DNA of 64,000 nt, taken from the NCBI RefSeq assembly GCF_021440195.1, contig NZ_JAJTSZ010000010.1, forward strand, positions 186,001 through 250,000, read 5' to 3'. Each line of letters begins with the position of its first letter. The stretch's first letter is position 1. Below are positions 1-8,101 of the stretch, piece after piece. The position numbers and the translations under genes were made by a program. Source of the DNA: Dyadobacter sp. CY356 (GTDB lineage: Bacteria > Bacteroidota > Bacteroidia > Cytophagales > Spirosomataceae). The notes beneath the pieces were generated by a model, which made no database searches, had not been told where the DNA came from, and worked only from the letters and a program-made list of their open reading frames with translations.

Positions 1-63
1 TCTGCCGGAATTTTATGTTTCGCGCTTTTCTACAAAACAGTAAACTTCTTTGAAAATATCTAA
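1..63 (+). CDS. C-terminal end of an unidentified small membrane-like protein (partial)
   Basis: Frame 1 is open from the window edge to TAA at 61-63 and encodes 20 residues rich in hydrophobic and aromatic amino acids, ending in FFENI. It stops two bases before the kdpF start, as expected for an upstream operon member. The 5' part lies outside the window and the family cannot be named from this tail. It could also be a chance open frame; only the tight spacing to kdpF argues for a gene. Confidence 0.4.
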   Translation, partial: SAGILCFALFYKTVNFFENI

Positions 64-65
64 TC

Positions 66-143
66 ATGGCAGCGCTCTTCATAGTCTCAATATGTGTGTT
101 TGGTTATATCTGTTACGTATTGATCAAACCTGAAAAGTTCTAA
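66..143 (+). CDS. kdpF: KdpF-like small subunit of the K+-transporting ATPase
   Basis: A 25-residue ORF (starts MAALFIVSICVF, ends LIKPEKF) that is one transmembrane helix followed by the short polar tail typical of KdpF, which stabilises the KdpABC complex in the inner membrane. It lies 46 bp upstream of kdpA in the same direction. Identification rests on size, the single helix, the P-E-K-F type tail and position; sequence alone is weak for so short a protein. Confidence 0.8.
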   Translation: MAALFIVSICVFGYICYVLIKPEKF

Positions 144-189
144 CCGGATCGAAAACCGGAAAACGAAATCGAATTAAAAAATAGAAAAA

Positions 190-1878
190 ATGAACACTGA
201 ATTATTTGGAATCATTGCTATGTTTGTCCTTACGGTTGCCTTCGCAATACCGTTCGGCAAGTACATTGCAAAAGTTTATGCAGGCGAAAAAACCTCCTTC
301 GATCCTGTTTTTAACCCTATTGAAAAGCTGTTTTTCAAAATTAGCGGTATCGACCAAAACGCTGAAATGAACTGGAAACAGCATATGTTCTCGCTTATCA
401 CGATCAACATGGTCTGGTTTGTACTGGGTATGTTTGTTCTGATGAATCAAGGCTGGTTGCCATTAAATCCTGACGGAAATCCCGGACAAACGGCTGATCT
501 GGCTTTTAACACAAGTATTTCATTTGTTGTAAACTGTAACTTACAGCATTACTCGGGCGAATCGGGACTTAGTTATTTGTCTCAGTTATTCCTTATGTTC
601 TTGCATTTTGTAACGGCAGGAACAGGTATGGCGGCGGCGGCGGTTTTGTTTATGGCATTACGCGAACGCACAACAGACAAGCTTGGTAACTTTTACAATT
701 TGATGGTAAAATCCTGCACAAGAATTTTGCTTCCGCTTTCAATTCTTGTTGCTTTCATTTTGGCTTTCAACGGAACACCGATGACTTTTGATGGAAAAGA
801 TACCATCATTAATATGCAGGGAGATACCGTTCAGGTTTCTACCGGACCGGTTGCTGCCTTTGTTGCGATCAAACATTTGGGTACGAATGGTGGTGGATTT
901 TACGGAGCAAATTCTGCTCATCCTTTGGAAAACCCGAACTATCTGACCAACATGGTTGAAATGATTGCACAGATGATTATTCCAATGGCCATGATCTTTG
1001 CTTTCGGCTTCTTTCTGAAAAGAAGAAAAATGAGCTGGATGATTTTTGGAGTGATGACAATCGGATTTTTACTTCTGACCGTGCCAACAATAATTTGGGA
1101 AAACGGAGGAAATCACGCCATCACCGCCATGGGAATTGATAACAGTTCAGGAGCAATGGAAGGTAAGGAAGTCAGGTTTGGTAGTACGGCTTCTGCATTT
1201 TGGAGTATAGCCACCACCGTTATTTCAACCGGATCTATTAATTCCATGCATGACAGCTTCACGCCACTTTCCGGTATGACCCAATTGCTGGCGATGATGA
1301 CCAATGCTTTTTATGGTGGTGTCGGTGCTGGTATGCTCAATTTTTTTATCTTCATTATTCTGGCTGTGTTTATCAGCGGATTGATGGTGGGTAGAACACC
1401 TGAATTCATGGGCAAAAAAATTGAAGCGCGTGAGATGAAAATTGCGATGATCGTTGCTTTGCTTCATCCATTTCTGATTCTGGTTGGTACCGCTTTGGCA
1501 GCTGCATTTCCTACGATTACTTCTGCTACGCTTGCCAACCCAGGCTTTCACGGATTTACGGAAATGCTTTACGAATATACCTCATCCTCGGCGAATAACG
1601 GTAGCGGGTTTGAAGGTTTGGGCGATAACAACCCATGGTGGAATATCACAACCGGTTTTGTTCTGATCCTGTCACGTTACATTCCAATCATCGGCCCGAT
1701 CGCCATTGCTGGACTTCTGGCCAATAAAAAATACATTCCTGAAAGTGCGGGAACTTTGAAAACAGACTCTTCAACTTTCGGCATTATGATCCTGGCCGTT
1801 ATTGTGATTATCACAGCATTATCCTTTTTTCCGGCTCTTACGCTCGGTCCGATCGCTGAATATTTCACATTACGTTAA
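190..1878 (+). CDS. kdpA: potassium-transporting ATPase potassium-binding subunit KdpA
   Basis: Inner-membrane K+-binding and channel-like subunit of the high-affinity Kdp pump. The 562 residues have about ten hydrophobic segments, the normal length for the family. The four selectivity-filter loops are recognisable: NCNLQHYSGESGLS near residue 120, GTNGGGFYGANSAHP starting at residue 231, a TTVISTGSINSMHDS loop near 345, and a glycine-rich segment around 470. A very short polar N-terminus precedes the first helix, supporting this start. The 112 bp to kdpB hold no gene. K+ limitation is the expected inducer for the family; no operator was identified here. Confidence 0.97.
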   Translation: MNTELFGIIAMFVLTVAFAIPFGKYIAKVYAGEKTSFDPVFNPIEKLFFKISGIDQNAEMNWKQHMFSLITINMVWFVLGMFVLMNQGWLPLNPDGNPGQTADLAFNTSISFVVNCNLQHYSGESGLSYLSQLFLMFLHFVTAGTGMAAAAVLFMALRERTTDKLGNFYNLMVKSCTRILLPLSILVAFILAFNGTPMTFDGKDTIINMQGDTVQVSTGPVAAFVAIKHLGTNGGGFYGANSAHPLENPNYLTNMVEMIAQMIIPMAMIFAFGFFLKRRKMSWMIFGVMTIGFLLLTVPTIIWENGGNHAITAMGIDNSSGAMEGKEVRFGSTASAFWSIATTVISTGSINSMHDSFTPLSGMTQLLAMMTNAFYGGVGAGMLNFFIFIILAVFISGLMVGRTPEFMGKKIEAREMKIAMIVALLHPFLILVGTALAAAFPTITSATLANPGFHGFTEMLYEYTSSSANNGSGFEGLGDNNPWWNITTGFVLILSRYIPIIGPIAIAGLLANKKYIPESAGTLKTDSSTFGIMILAVIVIITALSFFPALTLGPIAEYFTLR

Positions 1879-1990
1879 GAATCGAATAATAAAAAAATAA
1901 AGGCTACAAGAAAATCTGTTCAGGCGACAGACTTTCAAAGATCAATAAGTAGTCAATACCTAATCGCTAACGGCTAAACGCCATAATGAA

Positions 1991-4033
1991 ATGAAAAATC
2001 AAGATACGTCCTTATTTCAGAAGGACTTGGTTAATGAGGCCCTCAAACAGGCATTTGTAAAATTGAACCCCAAAATAATGTTCCGTAATCCGGTGATGTT
2101 CACCGTGGAAATCGGAACGGTGATTATGCTGGTGGTAAGTATCTGGACTTTGATGGGTGAAAAATCCCAGGGCAGTTTTGCCTATAACTTCACTGTTTTT
2201 CTTATTCTTTTGCTGACACTGCTTTTTGCCAATTTCGCAGAAGGAATCGCGGAAGCAAGGGGAAAAGCGCAGGCGGATAGTTTGCGTAAAACAAGAGAAG
2301 AAACACCGGCAAGGCTGGTTATAGAAAACAAACCAGGTTTCTCGGTTTCAACAAGACAGGTAATGTCTGCTTCCATGAAAAAGGGCGATGTATTTATCTG
2401 TGAAGCGGGTGATAATATTGCAACGGATGGTGAGATTATCGAAGGTCTTGCAACGATTGACGAAAGCGCGATCACAGGTGAAAGTGCGCCGGTAATACGT
2501 GAAGCTGGCGGTGATAAAAGTAGTGTGACGGGAGGTACCAAAGTTTTGTCTGACAAGATAAAAGTGATGGTAACAACCGAGCCGGGCGAAAGTTTTCTTG
2601 ACAAAATGATCGCTTTGGTAGAAGGTGCCAGTCGGCAGAAAACACCTAACGAAATTGCGCTGACGATCCTTTTGGCTGGTTTTACCCTTGTGTTTATTAT
2701 TGTCTGTGTTACTTTGAAACCATTCGCTGACCACGCCAATACGCCGATAACAATTGCCGCTTTTATTTCTCTTTTCGTGTGTTTGATTCCAACAACGATT
2801 GGTGGTTTGCTTTCAGCGATTGGTATTGCCGGGATGGACAGAGCACTTCGCGCCAATGTGATCACGAAATCAGGGAAGGCGGTAGAAACAGCCGGTGATA
2901 TTGACGTATTGCTTTTGGATAAAACAGGAACGATCACGATCGGTAACAGAAAGGCAACAAATTTCTATGCAGCCAAAGGCGTGACTGATAATCATTTTAT
3001 CAAATGCGCCGTGCTAAGTTCAATTGCTGATGAAACACCGGAAGGAAAATCAATTCTGGAACTGGCGAATTTGAATCCATCCACTTATGCCAATCTGAAC
3101 AATCCAACGTTCATCAAATTTACTGCTGAAACCAGAAGTTCAGGTGTTGATTTTGATGAAACCAGAATTCGCAAAGGTGCCTTTGATTCGATGAAAAATC
3201 TGACAATAAAAGCAGGAAATAATTTCCCTACTGATATTGAAGAAAAAACAAAGGCCATTTCAAACAACGGTGGAACGCCACTTGTGGTTACTGAAAATGA
3301 AAAAGTGCTGGGCGTGATCGAGTTGCAGGATATTATCAAACCTGGTATCAGTGAACGCTTTGAACGTCTTCGTAAAATGGGAGTGAAAACGGTGATGGTA
3401 ACGGGTGATAATCCTTTGACTGCCAAGTTTATCGCTGAAAAAGCTGGTGTGGATGACTTTATCGCAGAGGCCAAGCCGGAGGATAAAATGAACTACATCA
3501 AAAGAGAACAGGAAAGTGGAAAACTGGTTGCGATGATGGGGGACGGTACCAATGACGCGCCGGCACTTGCACAGGCTGATGTTGGAGTAGCGATGAACAG
3601 CGGTACCCAGGCAGCAAAAGAAGCAGGGAACATGGTGGATTTGGACAATGATCCAACCAAACTGATCGAGATTGTTGAGATTGGAAAGCAATTGCTGATG
3701 ACACGTGGTACGTTGACAACCTTCTCTATTGCGAACGACGTTGCCAAATATTTCGCCATCATTCCAGCTTTATTTATCGCTTCAATTCCAGCGCTTCAAG
3801 GTTTGAATATCATGGATCTGCATAGTCCGGAAAGTGCAATATTGTCGGCTGTTATTTTCAATGCGATCATTATTCCAATCCTGATCCCGTTAGCCTTGAA
3901 AGGTGTTGCATACAAGCCAATCGGAGCCAGTGCATTGTTGAGAAGAAACCTTTTTATCTACGGTTTAGGCGGTGTTGTTGTGCCTTTTATCGGAATTAAG
4001 GTGATTGATATGCTGGTGAGTATCTGGTTTTAA
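1991..4033 (+). CDS. kdpB: potassium-transporting ATPase ATP-binding subunit KdpB
   Basis: P-type ATPase subunit (680 aa) that hydrolyses ATP to drive K+ uptake through KdpA. The actuator-domain TGES motif is in ITGESAPV, the phosphorylated aspartate is D310 in DKTGT, and the hinge motif GDGTNDAP contains D518. Several helices precede and follow the catalytic loop, and length is normal. An earlier ATG at 1986 leads to a stop after two codons, so 1991 is the start. The TAA at 4031-4033 directly abuts the stop codon of a convergent toxin gene, leaving no room for a dedicated terminator. kdpC does not follow directly as it normally does. Confidence 0.97.
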   Translation: MKNQDTSLFQKDLVNEALKQAFVKLNPKIMFRNPVMFTVEIGTVIMLVVSIWTLMGEKSQGSFAYNFTVFLILLLTLLFANFAEGIAEARGKAQADSLRKTREETPARLVIENKPGFSVSTRQVMSASMKKGDVFICEAGDNIATDGEIIEGLATIDESAITGESAPVIREAGGDKSSVTGGTKVLSDKIKVMVTTEPGESFLDKMIALVEGASRQKTPNEIALTILLAGFTLVFIIVCVTLKPFADHANTPITIAAFISLFVCLIPTTIGGLLSAIGIAGMDRALRANVITKSGKAVETAGDIDVLLLDKTGTITIGNRKATNFYAAKGVTDNHFIKCAVLSSIADETPEGKSILELANLNPSTYANLNNPTFIKFTAETRSSGVDFDETRIRKGAFDSMKNLTIKAGNNFPTDIEEKTKAISNNGGTPLVVTENEKVLGVIELQDIIKPGISERFERLRKMGVKTVMVTGDNPLTAKFIAEKAGVDDFIAEAKPEDKMNYIKREQESGKLVAMMGDGTNDAPALAQADVGVAMNSGTQAAKEAGNMVDLDNDPTKLIEIVEIGKQLLMTRGTLTTFSIANDVAKYFAIIPALFIASIPALQGLNIMDLHSPESAILSAVIFNAIIIPILIPLALKGVAYKPIGASALLRRNLFIYGLGGVVVPFIGIKVIDMLVSIWF

Positions 4034-4300
4034 TTATTGATCGTAATGTCCATGAACACTAATAACAAGGATGTCGTTTTCAGCGACAGGTTTATAAATC
4101 AAACGATGTTCGTCTGTAATTCGTCTGCTCCAAAATCCTTTGTACTGATGTTTCAGACCCTCAGGTTTACCAAGTCCTTCGAAAGGGTGTTTGTGGATAT
4201 CCTTGATCAATTCAAAAACTTTTTTAACAAGACGAGGTTCGCTTTTGGACCAGTGTGTGAGATCTTCGATTACCTGAAGAGAGAAAATAGTATTATTCAT
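4034..4300 (-). CDS. YoeB/Txe-family mRNA-interferase toxin
   Basis: An 88-residue basic protein with the YoeB pattern: a conserved segment FEGLGKPEGLKHQYKG, the arginine-containing RRITDEHRLIY strand, and the C-terminal GHY. YoeB toxins bind the ribosome and cut mRNA in the A site; the Glu, Arg and His expected in the active site are visible. It overlaps the upstream antitoxin-like gene by four bases (ATGA), the usual toxin-antitoxin coupling. Its stop codon touches the kdpB stop codon, so it sits tail to tail inside the kdp locus. Activity is inferred from family. Confidence 0.88.
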   Translation of the reverse strand: MNNTIFSLQVIEDLTHWSKSEPRLVKKVFELIKDIHKHPFEGLGKPEGLKHQYKGFWSRRITDEHRLIYKPVAENDILVISVHGHYDQ

Positions 4301-4560
4301 TCTTGCGAGATATGTTTGACAAACTTTTCAAAGCTGTCTCCATTAAACGAAACAATATTTCCGCTCTCGAAATCATCGATGGATTTGTCAAGTCGCGAGA
4401 AATATTCTTCCCGGCTTTCCTCCCGCAATATTCCAGCAGATATCTTATCAGTTATACTGATCGTAACCTCACTGTCTTTTGAAACACTTAGTAGCGCTCT
4501 GATCTTCGAAATCAATTCGTCAGTAAACTCAGAAGATTTAATTTTTAGTACAGCTTCCAT
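4297..4560 (-). CDS. putative antitoxin partner of the YoeB-like toxin
   Basis: An 87-residue acidic protein (begins MEAVLKIKSSEFTDELI, with an EESREEYFSRLDKSIDDFE helix) immediately upstream of and overlapping the YoeB-like toxin by four bases. Position, size and charge fit an antitoxin that neutralises the toxin and represses the pair. It does not clearly show the canonical YefM/Phd N-terminus, so it may belong to one of the unnamed Bacteroidetes antitoxin families. It lies 12 bp downstream of the PIN-domain gene on the same strand, so both pairs may form one transcription unit. Confidence 0.75.
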   Translation of the reverse strand: MEAVLKIKSSEFTDELISKIRALLSVSKDSEVTISITDKISAGILREESREEYFSRLDKSIDDFESGNIVSFNGDSFEKFVKHISQE

Positions 4561-4572
4561 AAATATGAATTT

Positions 4573-4977
4573 CTATAAAAAAGGATTAATGATAGTAAGC
4601 CGCTTATCAATAACCAAGCCGTGTTGCATATCTTCTGAATACAAAGTATTGCAACCGGCCTCTAATGCAGCTGAAATTATCTTGGAATCAAACGGTTGTA
4701 GCAAATACTTGTTAAAAATGGATAATGCATTTGTTACAACCGATTCGTTCTCTGGCTGGATAAATGAAGCACTTATTAATTCGGAAACAAACCGAATAGC
4801 GACACTTCGATCCATTTTATATTTTCTCAGGCAAACATTTAAGCATTCAAAAATAACCTGTGGGCTAATGAATGGTACATTTAGTAAAAGCGACGATGCA
4901 ATTTCTTTCTTTCGGCTGTCATTTAGATCAAGAAGATATAATGCGATGTTGCTGTCAATGAAAAAATTATCTCTCAT
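4573..4977 (-). CDS. PIN-domain protein, VapC-like toxin
   Basis: A 134-residue protein from the ATG at 4977; a longer reading with ten extra residues exists but overlaps the upstream gene more. The PIN-domain pattern is present: an N-terminal FFIDSNIALYLLD with the first acidic residue, a conserved glutamate in QVIFECLNV, and YSEDMQHG carrying a late aspartate. PIN toxins are Mg2+-dependent RNases acting on tRNA or rRNA. The gene overlaps its upstream partner by 11 bp, typical of VapBC-type pairs. Confidence 0.85.
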   Translation of the reverse strand: MRDNFFIDSNIALYLLDLNDSRKKEIASSLLLNVPFISPQVIFECLNVCLRKYKMDRSVAIRFVSELISASFIQPENESVVTNALSIFNKYLLQPFDSKIISAALEAGCNTLYSEDMQHGLVIDKRLTIINPFL

Positions 4978-5197
4978 TAGCCTCGTCACGATCAAATTTA
5001 AAACCACTCATGTCTATTTGTAAAGTGTTAAAGAATTGAATCGCATTTTGAGCAGCTTTCTTTTTATTTAAATAAGCTGAATCAAGATTGTCATCTATCT
5101 CAAAGGCAATAACTTCTACACCTTTATTGAGGTATTCAATAGGCAAGTTTATGGTCAATTGAGAAGCAGTTTCAGCAATAAATACTTTACGATACAT
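4967..5197 (-). CDS. putative antitoxin partner of the PIN-domain toxin
   Basis: A 76-residue protein beginning MYRKVFIAETASQLTINLP, which resembles the N-terminal beta-strand of AbrB/SpoVT-like or DUF2281-like antitoxins, followed by a lysine-rich helix and an acidic tail ending FKFDRDEANER. It is first in the minus-strand cluster, overlaps the PIN gene by 11 bp and is 43 bp from the divergent kdpC start. That short gap must hold the TA promoter and probably affects kdpC expression. Family assignment is by context. Confidence 0.72.
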   Translation of the reverse strand: MYRKVFIAETASQLTINLPIEYLNKGVEVIAFEIDDNLDSAYLNKKKAAQNAIQFFNTLQIDMSGFKFDRDEANER

Positions 5198-5240
5198 AAG
5201 TCAAATGTTTATTATCAAAAATAACGAAAATTTAATTATC

Positions 5241-5801
5241 ATGAAAACGAACCTATTTCCAGCAATCAAATTAACCGCAATCACGCTGGTTTTCTTTGCC
5301 GGAGTTTATACAATCATAATCTGGGGAATTGCTCAACTTGCTCCAAACCATGGAAATGGCGAGGTGATAACTCAAAACGGAAAAAAATATTACACCAACG
5401 TTGGTCAGGCTTTCACTCAGGATAAGTATTTCAATTCCCGCCCTTCTGCTGTGGATTATAATGCAGCCGGTAGTGGTGGTAGCAACAAGGCGCCTTCAAA
5501 TCCTGAATACCTTCAAATGGTTCAGGCCAGGATTGATACATTTTTAGTGCATAATCCCGGAGTTCAAAAACAAGACGTGCCTGTGGAACTGGTAACGGCA
5601 AGTGGCAGTGGACTTGATCCGGATATTTCTCCAAATGCAGCCATTGTTCAGCTTAAAAGAGTTGCCAAAACCAGAAATCTATCAGACGATAACGTGAAAA
5701 AACTGATTGATGAAAACACAGAAGCTCCGTTATTAGGACTTCTGGGGCCAGCAAAAGTGAATGTGTTAAAGCTTAATATGGCACTTGATCAGCTTAAATA
5801 A
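5241..5801 (+). CDS. kdpC: potassium-transporting ATPase subunit KdpC
   Basis: A 186-residue protein with one N-terminal transmembrane helix and a periplasmic domain; KdpC assembles with KdpAB and raises nucleotide affinity. Diagnostic motifs are QAFTQDKYFNSRPSA, YNAAGSGGSN, and GSGLDPDISPNAA. The ATG at 5241 is preferred over an upstream ATG at 5205 because MKTNLFPAIKLTAIT starts just before the helix, as in other KdpC proteins. It is separated from kdpB by about 1.2 kb of opposite-strand toxin-antitoxin genes, which is unusual. Length and motifs are intact, so it should be functional if transcribed. Confidence 0.96.
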   Translation: MKTNLFPAIKLTAITLVFFAGVYTIIIWGIAQLAPNHGNGEVITQNGKKYYTNVGQAFTQDKYFNSRPSAVDYNAAGSGGSNKAPSNPEYLQMVQARIDTFLVHNPGVQKQDVPVELVTASGSGLDPDISPNAAIVQLKRVAKTRNLSDDNVKKLIDENTEAPLLGLLGPAKVNVLKLNMALDQLK

Positions 5802-5879
5802 ATGCCCGGATCACGCAACGTTTTTAAAATTTAATTCTCAACAAAAAATCAAGAGTTCAGTACACTTATTAGTATTACA

Positions 5880-6971
5880 ATGAATAAATTAATTTTGTTT
5901 GCCGCAGGAATTTTTTCTATTCCTGCTATTGCCCAGGATACCATTTCAATTGAAAAAGCAAAACCAAATCCATTGACTTTTTCAGGTTACGTTGAAGCTT
6001 TTTATAGTTATGATTTCAATAAACCAGCCAACCACGAACGTCCTGGATTTTTATATAATTTCAACAAACACAACGAGGTCAATTTAAATCTGGGGCTTTT
6101 TAAGGTTAACTATAACACTGAAAATGTAAGGGCCAATCTGGCTGTGATGGCGGGTACTTATCCGCAATATAATCTGGCTGCGGAACAAGGATTACTGAAA
6201 AATATTTTTGAAGCCAATGTGGGATTCAAAATTTCGCAGAAAAATAATTTCTGGATTGACGCCGGAATAATGCCGTCTCACATTGGGTTCGAAAGTGCAA
6301 TTGGAAAAGACAACTGGAATTTGACGCGCAGTATTCTGGCTGAAAATTCTCCATATTATGAAACAGGTGTCAAAATTGGTTACACCAGCAAAAACGAAAA
6401 ATTATATGCCGCAGCCATGTATTTGAATGGCTGGCAGCGTACCCAGAAAATTCCGGGAAACCAGACGCCTGCCTTCGGGACGCAATTAACTTACAAACCG
6501 TCTGCAAATGCAACATTAAATTGGAGCACTTACATTGGGAATGAGCAACCGGATAGTACCAGACAATGGCGTTATTTTAACAACTTTTATGGTCAGTTTC
6601 AGCTCGCAGATAAATTTGGTCTGACTGCGGGATTTGACATTGGAATGCAACAAAAAAGTAAAGGAAGCAGCAGTTACAATGTGTGGTATACGCCGGTTTT
6701 AATTGCCCGGTATATGCCGAATGAAAAGGTCAGGATTGCAGCCAGAGGAGAATATTATGCAGACGAAAAAGGGGTGATTATCAGCACAGGAACGCCAAAT
6801 GGATTTAAAACTTTTGGTTACTCTGCAAACTTCGATTACCTGCCTGCACAAAATGTAATGTTCAGACTCGAAGCACGGGCTTTTAACAGCAAAGACGATA
6901 TATTTACAAAGGATGGCCGGGCCGACAACCAGAATTTCTTTGTTACAACATCCGTTGCACTATCATTTTAA
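5880..6971 (+). CDS. outer-membrane beta-barrel porin of the kdp operon
   Basis: A 363-residue protein with a cleavable signal peptide (MNKLILFAAGIFSIPAIAQ) and alternating hydrophobic/aromatic strands ending in TTSVALSF, a typical beta-barrel C-terminus with a final phenylalanine. It resembles the OmpL-like putative porin family (bbp2). Its stop overlaps the start of the KdpD-like gene by one base (TAATG), so translation is probably coupled. The position suggests it supplies K+ or other cations to the periplasm for the Kdp pump; that role is inferred. Confidence 0.88.
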   Translation: MNKLILFAAGIFSIPAIAQDTISIEKAKPNPLTFSGYVEAFYSYDFNKPANHERPGFLYNFNKHNEVNLNLGLFKVNYNTENVRANLAVMAGTYPQYNLAAEQGLLKNIFEANVGFKISQKNNFWIDAGIMPSHIGFESAIGKDNWNLTRSILAENSPYYETGVKIGYTSKNEKLYAAAMYLNGWQRTQKIPGNQTPAFGTQLTYKPSANATLNWSTYIGNEQPDSTRQWRYFNNFYGQFQLADKFGLTAGFDIGMQQKSKGSSSYNVWYTPVLIARYMPNEKVRIAARGEYYADEKGVIISTGTPNGFKTFGYSANFDYLPAQNVMFRLEARAFNSKDDIFTKDGRADNQNFFVTTSVALSF

Positions 6972-8101
6972 TGACTGAAAAAGAGAACAACGTAAAACAT
7001 TTTCTGGACCTGATCAAAAAATCCAGAAAAGGAAAGTTTAAAATCTACATCGGCATGAGTGCCGGTGTAGGTAAAACCTTCCGGATGCTGCAAGAGGCCC
7101 ACACATTGATGCGAAACGGCATCGATGTAAAAATCGGTTATATAGAAACCCATAACCGAAAAGAAACACATGAGTTGCTGGAAGGCCTACCGATAATTCC
7201 AAGACGAAAACTTTTTTACAAAGGTAAAGAGCTTGAAGAATTTGATTTGCAGGCTGTTATAAGCCTTCGGCCGGAAATTGTGATCGTCGATGAGCTTGCC
7301 CATACCAACATTGAAGGCAGCAAAAACGACAAGCGCTGGCAGGATGTGATGGAAATCCTGGATGCGGGAATTAACGTGATCAGCGCCGTCAACATTCAGC
7401 ATATTGAAAGTCTGAATGAAGAGATCAAGCAAATTACGGGTGTCGAAGTAAAGGAAAGAATTCCGGATAGCGTGCTGCAACAGGCCGATGAAGTGGTAAA
7501 TATTGACCTTACCGCAGACGAATTAATTACGCGTTTGAAGGAAGGCAAAATTTACGCTGCGGAAAAAGTGCCGACTGCCCTTAACAACTTTTTTACATCC
7601 GGAAATATTCTGCAACTTCGTGAGCTTGCACTGAAAGAAGTGGCCAGTCAGGTGGTCAGGAAAGTGGAGACGGAGGTAACTTCCCGCAGTGTGACGGCTT
7701 TAAAAGCGAATAAATTTATGGCCTGTATCAGCAGCAACGCACAAACTTCTAAAAACGTTATCCGTAAAACGGCCCGGTTGGCCAGTTATTACAACAGTCC
7801 CTGGGTGTTGCTTTATGTTCAAACACCAAATGAAAGCACCGATAAAATTGCGCTGGATAAACAACGCCATCTGATCAATAATTTTAAACTGGCGACTGAA
7901 CTTGGAGGCGAAATAATTCGAGTCGAAAGTCCGCATGTATCCCGTACGATCATGGAAGTTGCCGAGCAAAGACAAATCACAACAATTTGTATTGGTAAGC
8001 CGCATATGAGTTTGTTTAAAGTAATTTTGGCCACCAATATCTTTAACCAGTTATTAAAAAAACTATCTGTTTCCGAAATTGACCTGGTCATTTTGTCCTG
8101 A
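6971..8101 (+). CDS. kdpD: KdpD-type sensor protein lacking the kinase module
   Basis: A 376-residue cytoplasmic protein equivalent to the N-terminal half of E. coli KdpD. It has the KdpD domain with a Walker A motif GMSAGVGKT at residues 28-36 and a Walker B-like DELAHTN starting at D107, then a Usp-like domain (about 240-376). The four transmembrane helices, GAF and histidine-kinase domains of full-length KdpD are absent. It overlaps the porin upstream and the histidine kinase downstream by one base each, so the three are probably translationally coupled and the sensor is expected to act with the separate kinase. Split KdpD is known in Bacteroidetes. Confidence 0.93.
   Translation: MTEKENNVKHFLDLIKKSRKGKFKIYIGMSAGVGKTFRMLQEAHTLMRNGIDVKIGYIETHNRKETHELLEGLPIIPRRKLFYKGKELEEFDLQAVISLRPEIVIVDELAHTNIEGSKNDKRWQDVMEILDAGINVISAVNIQHIESLNEEIKQITGVEVKERIPDSVLQQADEVVNIDLTADELITRLKEGKIYAAEKVPTALNNFFTSGNILQLRELALKEVASQVVRKVETEVTSRSVTALKANKFMACISSNAQTSKNVIRKTARLASYYNSPWVLLYVQTPNESTDKIALDKQRHLINNFKLATELGGEIIRVESPHVSRTIMEVAEQRQITTICIGKPHMSLFKVILATNIFNQLLKKLSVSEIDLVILS

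Noticed and set aside
2182..2937. A 251-codon minus-strand frame inside kdpB
   Set aside because: It is the antisense shadow of a highly conserved ATPase gene and has no independent features.
4037..5023. A 328-codon plus-strand reading frame across the toxin-antitoxin region
   Set aside because: The minus strand has four genes of recognisable families with typical 4- and 11-bp overlaps; the long frame has low-complexity serine-rich sequence and no family resemblance.
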